A stretch of 22,253 nt of DNA from positions 1-22,253 of IMG/VR virus record IMGVR_UViG_3300025141_000859; one strand, 5' to 3'. The DNA comes from a virus. Below are positions 1-8,143 of this stretch, piece by piece. Each line of letters opens with the position of its first letter. Within the stretch, counting starts at the first letter, position 1. The notes under the pieces are model-generated. The model was not told the origin of the DNA. It saw only the letters and a list, made by a program, of their open reading frames with translations, and searched no databases. The translations under genes were made by a program, and so were the position numbers.

Positions 1-272
1 CTTTGCTCGTTGTGTCCTAGTGGACAACTTGGGTTTCTGTCTAACCATGCTTCAAATCCTCTAGCTCTACGTTCTGCTATTCTATTTGCGTCAACTTGTG
101 CGTCAGCTAATTTATCTAATGAATCGCCTATCCCTCGCATAAGTTCGGTTTGTACTCCTGATACTGTTTTACCGTTTTTTCCATTACCTTGCTTGTTCAT
201 CATATAAAGGATTACTAACACTCCCAAAACTGGAGCTTGGTTTAGTAAATTTAACAACATGTCAATTTCCAT
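1..272 (-). CDS. Membrane-anchored small phage protein, C-terminus beyond window
   Basis: Partial gene: it runs off the left edge after about 90 codons. The ATG at 272 has a good ribosome site (GAGGG, 8 bases upstream) and overlaps the 3' end of the spanin-like gene by 11 bases. The protein starts with a short acidic end, then a hydrophobic segment at about residues 6-25 (LLNLLNQAPVLGVLVILYMM). A Gly/Asn/Lys linker follows (NKQGNGKNGK), then a charged amphipathic helix with many Ala, Asp and Arg. The last visible stretch reads NPSCPLGHNEQ. I do not recognise the family. Its place after the holin and spanins suggests a role in lysis or at the membrane, and a second holin or antiholin is possible, but that is inference from context. 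Confidence 0.7.
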   Translation of the reverse strand, partial: MEIDMLLNLLNQAPVLGVLVILYMMNKQGNGKNGKTVSGVQTELMRGIGDSLDKLADAQVDANRIAERRARGFEAWLDRNPSCPLGHNEQ

Positions 273-675
273 CTAGTAGTCCCTCAATTGTATTTCTTAA
301 TAGGAAATTATTATTCTTACATGATTCTATATTCTTGTAGTTTGCTATAGCGTCTTTATTTTTCATGCAAACATACGGAACTTCAGGCTCTATGTCTTCT
401 GGAGCTACATATTCCACCTTCTCATACGTTGGAGGGGATGGAATTTCTAAATTTTTGATTGGATTAGTAAAATAGGAGCACGATGTAGCCATAAATAGCA
501 AAAAACTAAGGGTAAACATCGTATTTTTGATTTGAGGCCGCTTATGACCCCTTAAAATCGATATTCGGGGTCTTAGAGCCCAGAAAGAGGCAAAAAGCCC
601 AGACAATCTTAGCCTTTTCAGATATAGGAGGTGAAATAGGTCGTTTTTTAAGATATGCCTGAGCCAAGAAAACAT
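262..675 (-). CDS. Probable outer-membrane spanin (Rz1-like lipoprotein), start uncertain
   Basis: The last 85 residues look like an o-spanin. There is a hydrophobic signal (MFTLSFLLFMATSC) with a lipobox-like A-T-S-C at Cys66, then a Pro-rich stretch (about residues 77-100: IPSPPTYEKVEYVAPE). It follows directly after the inner-membrane spanin candidate, the usual order. O-spanins span the periplasm with the i-spanin and fuse inner and outer membranes at lysis. The start is a problem. The ATG at 675 overlaps the previous stop (TAATG) but has no good ribosome site, and it would add a 52-residue Arg-rich leader before the signal peptide. The ATG at 519 gives a normal lipoprotein length but also lacks a ribosome site and has no charged n-region. 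The short mature Cys-containing tail (two more Cys) fits only loosely with known spanins. Confidence 0.6.
   Translation of the reverse strand: MFSWLRHILKNDLFHLLYLKRLRLSGLFASFWALRPRISILRGHKRPQIKNTMFTLSFLLFMATSCSYFTNPIKNLEIPSPPTYEKVEYVAPEDIEPEVPYVCMKNKDAIANYKNIESCKNNNFLLRNTIEGLLDGN
546..572. other. Inverted repeat inside the long spanin leader
   Basis: GACCCC (546-551) is perfectly complementary to GGGGTC (567-572) around a 15-base loop. Within the loop AAT (556-558) and ATT (563-565) could add three pairs. It lies in the Arg-rich leader between the two spanin-like genes, 27 bases or more upstream of the alternative ATG at 519. There is no T-run on either strand, so it does not look like an intrinsic terminator. 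It might shape access to the downstream start, but a 6-bp stem can occur by chance. Confidence 0.3.
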
Positions 676-908
676 TAATTTTTATTTAAACGCCTTAAAA
701 GCTCTTTGCCAGTAGCTTGTTCTAGTTCAGCCACTTCTTCATTAAGCTCATTTTCTAATTTATTTTGTAGTTTTAAATTTGACTTCTCAATTCTAAGTTT
801 GTTCACTTCTCCTTTTAAATTATCTATACGTCTATTTTTCCACATAGACCATAATCCAAAAGCGACAAGTCCTAAAATTTTAGTTGCCAAACCTCTTAAC
901 CAATTCAT
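675..908 (-). CDS. Probable inner-membrane spanin (Rz-like)
   Basis: This 77-aa protein has one N-terminal membrane segment (about residues 5-23, ending GLWSMW), then a basic patch (KNRR) and an almost continuous charged coiled coil (residues 27-76, rich in Leu, Glu, Lys and Asn). That is the layout of an i-spanin: anchored in the inner membrane with a helical periplasmic domain that meets the outer-membrane lipoprotein. It lies 22 bases after the holin-like gene, and its stop overlaps the next ATG (TAATG). GGAGG sits about 11 bases before the ATG. It is shorter than lambda Rz, and a coiled-coil membrane protein of another kind cannot be excluded. The call rests on topology and position, not on a sequence signature. 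Confidence 0.6.
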   Translation of the reverse strand: MNWLRGLATKILGLVAFGLWSMWKNRRIDNLKGEVNKLRIEKSNLKLQNKLENELNEEVAELEQATGKELLRRLNKN

Positions 909-930
909 TATTAAGCGTATCCTCCCTTCA

Positions 931-1098
931 TTATTGTTTTCCTTTTTCTCTCAAAATCATAGCGGCAACACCAGCAAGTGCAGCTAAAGCCGTACTAATA
1001 GTTGTCCACTGTTCATTTGAAACGCCAATTGCAAGCATTAAACCAGATATACCGGCATATGTGCTTGGTTCTCGTAGCATTGAAAGTATTTTGTTCAT
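931..1098 (-). CDS. Small holin-like membrane protein, 55 aa
   Basis: Read directly from the sequence: ATG at 1098, TAA at 933-931. The protein begins MNKILSMLREPSTYAGISGL and ends AMILREKGKQ. It has two hydrophobic segments, about residues 13-25 and 33-49, separated by a short polar turn (SNEQWTT), with a basic C-terminus (REKGK). The opening (leader, then EPSTYAGI) and the ILREKG end are familiar from many small phage holin-like proteins. Holins oligomerise in the inner membrane and time lysis by opening it to the endolysin. AAGGAGG lies 5 bases before the ATG. The spanin genes follow directly. No endolysin is seen in this window, so it must lie elsewhere. Confidence 0.75.
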   Translation of the reverse strand: MNKILSMLREPSTYAGISGLMLAIGVSNEQWTTISTALAALAGVAAMILREKGKQ

Positions 1099-1103
1099 AT
1101 AAA

Positions 1104-1110
1104 CCTCCTT
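1104..1110 (-). promoter_or_regulatory. Strong ribosome binding site of the holin-like gene
   Basis: AAGGAGG on the minus strand, 5 bases before the ATG at 1098, in the 27-base gap after the preceding stop. It supports the existence and start of the short holin-like gene. Confidence 0.75.
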
Positions 1111-1125
1111 ACTTCTTTTCTTTGA

Positions 1126-1737
1126 TTATATTCTTCGAAAAGGAGTAGCTCTTTTTATTCTATCTCTATCTTCTTTATTATATATAAAATGAGTCAATGC
1201 CTCTAAAGCATTTTCATCAGAAGTGCTAGTCGGGTCTCCCCAAGTTTTGATTTTTTTCCAGAAGCTATCTGCTTCTGTTGCAGGAGCTTTTCTGTCTCCA
1301 GAAAGGAACTCACCCAGGCCTCCACTTTGTTCCTCTATTTGTTTATTTATTTCATCTAGTTTAGGGTTATCTTTCTTTGGAAATCGGTCAGTTATATTCT
1401 CTTCCCACCAATCACTCCCCATTAGTTTGTCTCCTCCTGCTCTAACAGCCGTAGAGACACCTGCTTGCCCCAGAGATTCAGCTAGGTTTGGACTTCTTGG
1501 AACGTTCATATTGACTCCTTGTGTTGCAGAAGCGGGTTGAGCAGCTTTTACTAAATAATCAGTAATTCCCGAACCTATAGCTGTTGCTCCAAGTTTGGCA
1601 CCAAGTTGAGCTCCGCCAGCTGCTCCAGCAGGACCTCCTACCATAGAACCTGCAGTTGCACCTACCACTGTAGGCAACATGCTCTTTAGCATATCAAAAA
1701 GAGTTCCACCTCTAGCTGCATTTAAGTTCACTGCCAT
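1126..1737 (-). CDS. Glycine-zipper protein, probable internal virion/membrane-inserting protein
   Basis: This 203-aa protein has a long Gly/Ala-rich hydrophobic segment at about residues 22-62. Glycines fall exactly every fourth residue: Gly26, 30, 34, 38, 42, 46 and 50. This GxxxG repetition is a glycine zipper, known to pack transmembrane helices in channels and oligomeric membrane proteins. The rest is hydrophilic, with charged helices (NPKLDEINKQIEEQ) and a C-terminus ending in TPFRRI. It follows the giant 2129-aa gene by 12 bases, with GGAGG about 15 bases before the ATG. I do not recognise the family. The composition and neighbours suggest a virion protein that inserts into the host envelope during DNA entry. 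A structural coat role is also possible. Confidence 0.7.
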   Translation of the reverse strand: MAVNLNAARGGTLFDMLKSMLPTVVGATAGSMVGGPAGAAGGAQLGAKLGATAIGSGITDYLVKAAQPASATQGVNMNVPRSPNLAESLGQAGVSTAVRAGGDKLMGSDWWEENITDRFPKKDNPKLDEINKQIEEQSGGLGEFLSGDRKAPATEADSFWKKIKTWGDPTSTSDENALEALTHFIYNKEDRDRIKRATPFRRI

Positions 1738-1749
1738 CTGACTATTATA

Positions 1750-4700
1750 CTACCTCCATTCGCTTGGGGCAAGTCCTTCTCTAATAGCTTGAATTTGTAT
1801 TTCTCTTGGCCATTTTTTAAATTGTTTCCTGGTCCATAATTTAGGGTAGAAATGCTTTAATTCTGCAAAAACATTTTCTCTAACCGCTGCAAGACTCTTT
1901 TTAAGCATTATCTTTTTCATATTATCGCTAGGTAGGTCCTTGTATCTTGCACCTTCTACGAGTCTATTTAGCATAGGAACATGTTGTGAAATTCTTTCTG
2001 CTGCTCTATCGTCCCATTCTGGAATACCGGTTCTCGGAATAATCTCTTTTAATTGAAAATGAAGTCTATCTACTTCGTATTCTATAGGTGTTTTAGGTTC
2101 ATATAAAGATAATCCCAATACTTGTTTAGATAGATTCCATTTTCTTTCCATCATTTTTCCTTTAAGACCTGTTCCCCATTTCGGCCTCCTTAATTCTTCA
2201 ACCTGATGTTTGATTTTTTGTGATATACTAGGCTCAAACCATGGAATATCGGGAGAGAACAATTCGTATTTATGGTAATCAGGCCAATCCTCCCGTGGCA
2301 ATGTCCTAGGAAGAGGCACTTTAGAGAGAACTCCACCTATTGGTTTACCCATCGACCTAGACATATAGTTAAAATCGCTAGCTACATCTTCCATGGCATC
2401 ATGTATTGCTGTATCTTTAAGTACATCTCCTACTCCAAAAGGCATATGCGTAACTAATTCATCTGATGCCGCAAGAAAATCACCAACCATATTCAATGTC
2501 TGCAAAGGTCTTCCTGCTATATCCCCCAAGGCTACGCCTAAGTTGTTTGTTACCTTTCCCATTCTGTGTTCCGATATATCTGTGAAAAGGTCAAATGCCC
2601 ATGTCGGTAAGTTCTTAGCTCTTGCTTCGATACCTGTAAAGGCTTTCATGCCCTCTTTGAAAGTTAGACCCAGAGGGGCTCCTGTCTGATGAGAGTTTAT
2701 TAGATGGTAAAGTAAGAACCAGCCTGTCATTGGAGTGAAAGGTTTTAAATCCAGAGCCCTAGGCCCCTTATCTGTATCAATAACTAACTCATTGTATTTT
2801 CCCTTACCGTAAGCTTTGTATAAACCACCAACAGTTGCTAATATTCCAAGACTGGTCATTGCTTCAATTAAAGGCTCCGTGTCTCCTTTGACATATTTTG
2901 TAACAGCATTTTCGTCATGTAATCGTACCAAGTTAAGCATTTTTATTGGATTGTATTTAGCTAGAATTCTGAATGTATTATATAAAAATCTTGGAAATGG
3001 TATTAAGCTTGTAAAGGCAAAAGGTATTGGCCCACTCTCAATTTGTCTTTGGAAAAAGCTTATCATCCTTCCATTAAATGAATCTTTAACAGGCGTAACA
3101 CTAAATGTTGATTCAGCAGCAACTGTTAAAGACTCTGCGAGTGTGTCCAATATTACTTTATCGTCTTTCAATCTCATCATTTGTTCAACGCTATGGCCTC
3201 TTTTTGCAGCCTGCTTGACAAACTCATCAAAGAAAACAAACCTTCTAATCGAATAATCAGCTTGAGCATTTAAAATATTGAGGAATCTAGCAACACTTCT
3301 TATACTTCCTGCTATATCTTTAGTTCCCACAAAAAATGGTGAAGCTTGATGACTAGCTTGGTTCAGAACATTATAATCTGAAGATATAATACGCATTTCA
3401 TCGGCTATTGTCTTATGTGTAGCTGAAAGCCATTCATAAAATTGAGATACATTTGCTATATCTTTTGATGCCCATAGGTCTACCTCTCCATTAAATAATT
3501 TAGTCTCTTGGTTGTAAATGCCTTTTAGATTAATGCCCTTGTCTTTTAGAAGATTATGGTCTTTACGATTTAAATCATGAAGTGGAATCCTCCTTCTTAC
3601 TAGGGCCCCTGATGCTGCACCTACTTCTTTGTTGAAATAATGATTTAATCCTTCTGGTGAATACATAAGAAGATTCCATCTCTGCAAATAAGGTCTTACT
3701 AAATCCAAGAAGCTACCAGAAAAGCTTTCCTTATTTAGATATTCTTCCATTTTTCCTGGTGGAAAGAACTTCTTGAGTATAAAATTATCTGGATATTTCA
3801 TCTGAGCATTTTTCAACATATGGGTATAGCCAAAAGCAAAAATCTCCCCTATGTTCCTCATACTGATTTGAAATCCTGATTGTAAGACATTTCTTAAAGT
3901 AGTTGCAAACTGTCCAAGCAGCATGGCAACAGTCGACCGGTCGACAGTATTTAAGAATTGCCTTCCCCCTTGTTCAGTTAGAGTAGGATAATGCTGAAAC
4001 ATATATTTATAAACGTCTTCTTCGTCAAGCCAGTTTTGTAATCCATATTTATCTTTTATGTCTTTTTCTATCGTTTTCATATAAACATCTAATTGTTTCT
4101 GCTTCCTCTCTGGTTCTGTAACAGTTTTGAGCCAGTTTTTATATCCCAGTTTGGTAGCTTCTTCTATTGTAAATTGTTCTCTAGTTAGACTAGGATTTAG
4201 TTTTACTGCATCATCGTAGAACCCCTTACTTCCTCCCCTAATTTTAGCCGTCATACTCAATGCACTACCAGCTGTAGACGTATAAGTCTCAAACGCCATC
4301 CCCATCTCAACCGGGTCTGACTTCTCAATTCCAACTTTTTTCAATCCAGTATGTAACTGCTTTAGGATTGGGTCTGTAGTCTTATCAGCAATAATTAGCA
4401 ATCGTTTTACAGCTTGACTAACTGTTAGGACCTTATCATTAAGGGCAGTAATTATCGGGTTTCCAGCAGCTGGTGTCCCTGCCTCCACCAACTCTTGTTG
4501 TAATCTCTTACTCGAAGCTGAGTCACTATGAATAAGGAAACTCATAAGTCCGATAAATTCATCGTTCTGAAAATATTCACCATACTTCCGCTGTATTTGG
4601 GCAGAGAGTTCCGCACTTACTTTTTTATCCCAATGTTTTTCCAGCAGATGGACTAATTGTTTATTAAATCCCAAGGTATCAAATTCTTCCTTACTTATTA

Positions 4701-7700
4701 ACTCTTTTATTTGTGCTAGATTTTCGTTCGTGGTACTAGTAATCCTCATAATCTCTTTGTTATTCATTTTAATTGGAAGAACTTCTCCATCTTTATATGT
4801 CTTAGCAAAATCTTTTATCTGTTGTACTATTTCAGGATTCAGTCTTATAAAACTTTCTACTCTCCTTTTCTCTGCCGAGCTGCGATAAGAAGTAACGAAC
4901 TCCCCCGTATCTCTAAAGTAATTTACCGGGAATACTGATTCGACTCTCGTTATTCCCAGGGATGCCCATTGTTCTGCTGCAGTTCCTCTTTTTATTCCTG
5001 TTTCCGCTAGCGTTGCGAGATAACGAAATTGATTAGCCACATTAGCTAGGCCTTCTACAAAAACCTGAGCCTCACTCATATTTTTATATGCTGGTTGACT
5101 TGCTTCTTCTTTGAATAAGAGTAGGTCATAAAGACCCTGCTCCTTGCCTGAACCTCTTCTTGTTAATATCCTTTTTTTATTTTTCAGCACCTGTGTTGAA
5201 GATACCGCAGTATCTTCTAACGACTGAGTTTTGAATTTATCCATTAAATATACAAATTCTGTAAACGCATTAACATCGTCTGCGTCAATACGAAACACCC
5301 AATTCCTATCTGCGTTTTGTTTCCAGCCAGAGAGCAAGGTAGTAGTTCCCTCTTCATCAACACTCTTTCTTAAATCCTTAAATAAACGGCGTATGAGAAA
5401 AGCTTCTCCATTCGTATGCTTCTTTGCTCGCATCCATTGTAAGAGCGGTTTTTGAATATCATCACTTTCTGTCAAAATAGTTCGTATATTTGTAGGCTGC
5501 CTAAGTATATCATCAGCTACATTTTGGGGATATTTCGACATAAGTCTTCCAAAATCATGCAATTTACCAAGGACTGAAAACAGATAGTTTGACATCTGAC
5601 TATGCAAAAAAGCTTGATTAGGGGTATCACTTTGAAGAATATGTCTTTTCCAAAAATAAGTGGCAAACGCTCGTTGAAATTCTGCACTTACAGGTTCTCC
5701 TTTTGAGGTTTTTGGAGTAACATGTTTCCATGACACTCCCCAGTCTCCCCTCCCAGAAGTTCTCGCTGATACCAATGTCATAACCTCCGCTGGATTCACG
5801 CCTTTATTTGCTTTCAGAAATCTTGTAACAGCAGAAATCCAAGGGTCAACGGCATCATAAAAGACGGCAGCCTCTCCCCTTTCAACTCCTCTAAGAGGAC
5901 TATGGACACCTGGTGTAAGGATTTCACCCTGATGTTGCTCTCGCCAAACATCCCTAGGCTCCATATATTTCCCTGTTCCTTCCACTACTTTAGGTCCTGC
6001 ATCCATCTGATATCTAGCTTTAACTCTATCGTAAGTTTCTACGTTTCTTCTCATTATAGTTAGTTGTTCTTTAAGTTTGTTATATTGGTTTGTAAAAAGT
6101 TTTTTTCTTTGAGAATCAGTTAACTGTGACCATCTCTTCTTCCTCTCTATTTTAACTTTATTTAAAAAGTCTCTTCTAGGAATAGTTGGTCCTATAAAAT
6201 CTTCGCCATATTGTCCATGCTGTTTTACAAATCTTTCAATATGCTTTTCTAATATAGGTATTGCCCTTCCAGCCTTTTCTCTCCATGCTTCACGCTCCGC
6301 CAGCTGCTCCCCGGTAAGCCTTTCCCATGTCCATCTCCGATTAGCAGCTACATCTTTTAATTGAAAGTCACGTCCTTCTTCTCTTGCAAATTCCATTACG
6401 GAAGGCAAACTCATATCCGTAGACTCCTTAGAACGAGCAGTTTTTTGCCACATTGCCTCCCGGCCCTCTTTGAACACTTTGGGATTAAATCCTGCTCCTT
6501 CATAATATAAACCCGCTTCTCCTTCTTTTCCTTTCCCAAGTGTTAAACGATGTTTTTTTACAAGTGCATCTAAAGCTTCATCAACTGATATTCCTCCTTT
6601 TTTCATAAGCTCATCAAAGTCTTCTAAAAATTGAGAAATATATGTATGTGGGTTTTTTTGTTTAGCAATAGGACTTTTACTAGCAAGATTGAACTCTTCA
6701 AATAGAGCTACGATACCTCTATATCTATTAACAGCTCGTTGGGCTGCCTCCTTAACCTCTGCTTCTGTTACTGGGTTACTTTTACCTAACAATTTATTCC
6801 ATACACGTTGTCCTTTTAGTTCTTTAGAGACTTCTGCTAAGAAGCCATGATATCCATTATCTTTAGCTCTGTCGGCCACTCTTAGTGCTATTGCAGTTGC
6901 AAGAAAGTCTGGCATGAATAGTGGCCTATTTGGGTCAAAGAGCCGACCTGCTCTAGTTAAAAGAGGATTTCTAAGATAATTTGTTACTAACTCATTTATA
7001 CCTGGAGAGATAATCTTTGTCTCAGGATTAAACCAGTCAGTTGACTTAATGTTTGTCTTGGCTGTAGCAGCGTGTATAGCTTTCCACAGCTCATTTATAT
7101 CTATCTGTCGTCCTTTAGGGACCATGCGATTAAACAATGTAACTAGAGCACTTAAAACAGAAGGGGATGTATAAAAATCACTCACTGCAGTTTCTAGTGG
7201 TACACGCCTGCCAGTAGCTTGAAATACCTGCTCGGCAAGCAGTTTAGGGTCTCTAGTCAGTCTTAAGGTTCCATCATCAAGTACAGATATAAGTTTATTA
7301 GCCGCTTCTTCATTCGCTTTAAAAGCAAAGGTCTTATCGCTCCGTCCTAATGCACCAAGACTAGGGTCTGGTATCCACTTTGGATGAGTATGGTCATATA
7401 ATCGCCGGTTTAACTCTTCTAGTAATTTCTTTTTTCTTGGACTATCTGGAAGGTTTTTTTCAATTCTCTTAATTTTCTCACTTATTATAGCTCTTTCTCT
7501 GCCCAACGCTTTGCTTACCTGCTGGACTGGAGCTTCACCTACTGTAGTTTTTGCGGTTCCTTTTCCAACAAGAGCGTTCCAACCTATTTTCTCTACACCT
7601 TTTGTGAATCCGAGAGAAGCTCCCTTAAATAGAGTTTCCATGACAACCCAACTACCTATTGATGCAACATAGTCATACAAATCAGGCTCTTCTTGGTCGT

Positions 7701-8139
7701 CCATTACCATGCCCCTAATAAAAGTACCTGATGCACCCAAATAGGCAGACCTTTGAAGTATGTTCTTAATTGTAAAATACATCCCAGGTACTCTAGTAAA
7801 ACCTAAAACACCTCCTACGAGAGGATTTGCAACAAAACCTAGTGCAATAAGTGCCATATCAATTCCAAGATGAGGAAGCCATTCTGGTATTTCCAATGGG
7901 TCAGAGTCTATAGGAATACCTGCTGGTACTATTGCTGTGTCTTTGACATTTACTGGTGTAACAGTTTGAAAATCTTCTACAGTTGGTTTGTCAGATGATA
8001 TGTCTACGGCAGAATCATCGAGCAATTTTTTTAATTTTAGTGTAGTTGAAACCTCTTTGTCATTTACTGGTGTAATACCAGCACCTGTAATATCTACAGG
8101 GTCAAGCTCTACAAAATCTTTAGAAAGTCGTGCTGACAT
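1750..8139 (-). CDS. Giant 2129-aa virion-associated protein, possible DNA-ejection protein
   Basis: One uninterrupted frame of 2129 codons. After an acidic, Pro/Thr-rich start (residues 1-90) come hydrophobic, Gly-rich segments at about 91-115 and 158-178. Most of the rest is charged helix. A helical region near residue 1411 contains TTLRNVLQSGFQISMRN. Hydrophobic stretches recur around 1700-1800 (for example MTSLGILATVGGLYKAYG), followed by a basic C-terminus. Size, helical content and position beside Gly-rich and Gln-rich proteins recall large internal or ejection proteins such as T7 gp16. The later half also recalls large polyvalent proteins of phages (LPD38-type regions), but I cannot confirm this. 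I saw no lysozyme/transglycosylase signature and no T7-type RNA polymerase motif set. The start at 8139 is 4 bases after the previous stop, with only a weak GAG ribosome site. Confidence 0.75.
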   Translation of the reverse strand: MSARLSKDFVELDPVDITGAGITPVNDKEVSTTLKLKKLLDDSAVDISSDKPTVEDFQTVTPVNVKDTAIVPAGIPIDSDPLEIPEWLPHLGIDMALIALGFVANPLVGGVLGFTRVPGMYFTIKNILQRSAYLGASGTFIRGMVMDDQEEPDLYDYVASIGSWVVMETLFKGASLGFTKGVEKIGWNALVGKGTAKTTVGEAPVQQVSKALGRERAIISEKIKRIEKNLPDSPRKKKLLEELNRRLYDHTHPKWIPDPSLGALGRSDKTFAFKANEEAANKLISVLDDGTLRLTRDPKLLAEQVFQATGRRVPLETAVSDFYTSPSVLSALVTLFNRMVPKGRQIDINELWKAIHAATAKTNIKSTDWFNPETKIISPGINELVTNYLRNPLLTRAGRLFDPNRPLFMPDFLATAIALRVADRAKDNGYHGFLAEVSKELKGQRVWNKLLGKSNPVTEAEVKEAAQRAVNRYRGIVALFEEFNLASKSPIAKQKNPHTYISQFLEDFDELMKKGGISVDEALDALVKKHRLTLGKGKEGEAGLYYEGAGFNPKVFKEGREAMWQKTARSKESTDMSLPSVMEFAREEGRDFQLKDVAANRRWTWERLTGEQLAEREAWREKAGRAIPILEKHIERFVKQHGQYGEDFIGPTIPRRDFLNKVKIERKKRWSQLTDSQRKKLFTNQYNKLKEQLTIMRRNVETYDRVKARYQMDAGPKVVEGTGKYMEPRDVWREQHQGEILTPGVHSPLRGVERGEAAVFYDAVDPWISAVTRFLKANKGVNPAEVMTLVSARTSGRGDWGVSWKHVTPKTSKGEPVSAEFQRAFATYFWKRHILQSDTPNQAFLHSQMSNYLFSVLGKLHDFGRLMSKYPQNVADDILRQPTNIRTILTESDDIQKPLLQWMRAKKHTNGEAFLIRRLFKDLRKSVDEEGTTTLLSGWKQNADRNWVFRIDADDVNAFTEFVYLMDKFKTQSLEDTAVSSTQVLKNKKRILTRRGSGKEQGLYDLLLFKEEASQPAYKNMSEAQVFVEGLANVANQFRYLATLAETGIKRGTAAEQWASLGITRVESVFPVNYFRDTGEFVTSYRSSAEKRRVESFIRLNPEIVQQIKDFAKTYKDGEVLPIKMNNKEIMRITSTTNENLAQIKELISKEEFDTLGFNKQLVHLLEKHWDKKVSAELSAQIQRKYGEYFQNDEFIGLMSFLIHSDSASSKRLQQELVEAGTPAAGNPIITALNDKVLTVSQAVKRLLIIADKTTDPILKQLHTGLKKVGIEKSDPVEMGMAFETYTSTAGSALSMTAKIRGGSKGFYDDAVKLNPSLTREQFTIEEATKLGYKNWLKTVTEPERKQKQLDVYMKTIEKDIKDKYGLQNWLDEEDVYKYMFQHYPTLTEQGGRQFLNTVDRSTVAMLLGQFATTLRNVLQSGFQISMRNIGEIFAFGYTHMLKNAQMKYPDNFILKKFFPPGKMEEYLNKESFSGSFLDLVRPYLQRWNLLMYSPEGLNHYFNKEVGAASGALVRRRIPLHDLNRKDHNLLKDKGINLKGIYNQETKLFNGEVDLWASKDIANVSQFYEWLSATHKTIADEMRIISSDYNVLNQASHQASPFFVGTKDIAGSIRSVARFLNILNAQADYSIRRFVFFDEFVKQAAKRGHSVEQMMRLKDDKVILDTLAESLTVAAESTFSVTPVKDSFNGRMISFFQRQIESGPIPFAFTSLIPFPRFLYNTFRILAKYNPIKMLNLVRLHDENAVTKYVKGDTEPLIEAMTSLGILATVGGLYKAYGKGKYNELVIDTDKGPRALDLKPFTPMTGWFLLYHLINSHQTGAPLGLTFKEGMKAFTGIEARAKNLPTWAFDLFTDISEHRMGKVTNNLGVALGDIAGRPLQTLNMVGDFLAASDELVTHMPFGVGDVLKDTAIHDAMEDVASDFNYMSRSMGKPIGGVLSKVPLPRTLPREDWPDYHKYELFSPDIPWFEPSISQKIKHQVEELRRPKWGTGLKGKMMERKWNLSKQVLGLSLYEPKTPIEYEVDRLHFQLKEIIPRTGIPEWDDRAAERISQHVPMLNRLVEGARYKDLPSDNMKKIMLKKSLAAVRENVFAELKHFYPKLWTRKQFKKWPREIQIQAIREGLAPSEWR

Positions 8140-8143
8140 CGGC

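Noticed and set aside
546-572. Intrinsic transcription terminator at the inverted repeat
   Set aside because: No T-run follows on either strand and the stem is only six pairs.
1738-1749. TATAAT-like sequence in the gap after the giant gene
   Set aside because: It lies within the ribosome-site spacer with no -35 partner; probably chance.
2816-3256. Plus-strand open frame of 146 codons opposite the giant gene
   Set aside because: No ribosome site and fully antisense to the continuous 2129-aa frame.
3932-3945. Perfect 14-base palindrome GTCGACCGGTCGAC
   Set aside because: A window of this size should hold about one such palindrome by chance. It encodes ordinary residues in the giant gene and has no supporting context.
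1750-8139. N4-type virion RNA polymerase or lysozyme/transglycosylase in the giant protein
   Set aside because: Looked for the T7-like polymerase motifs and for muralytic catalytic signatures; none form a consistent set. TSGRGD and KDKYG are isolated chance matches.
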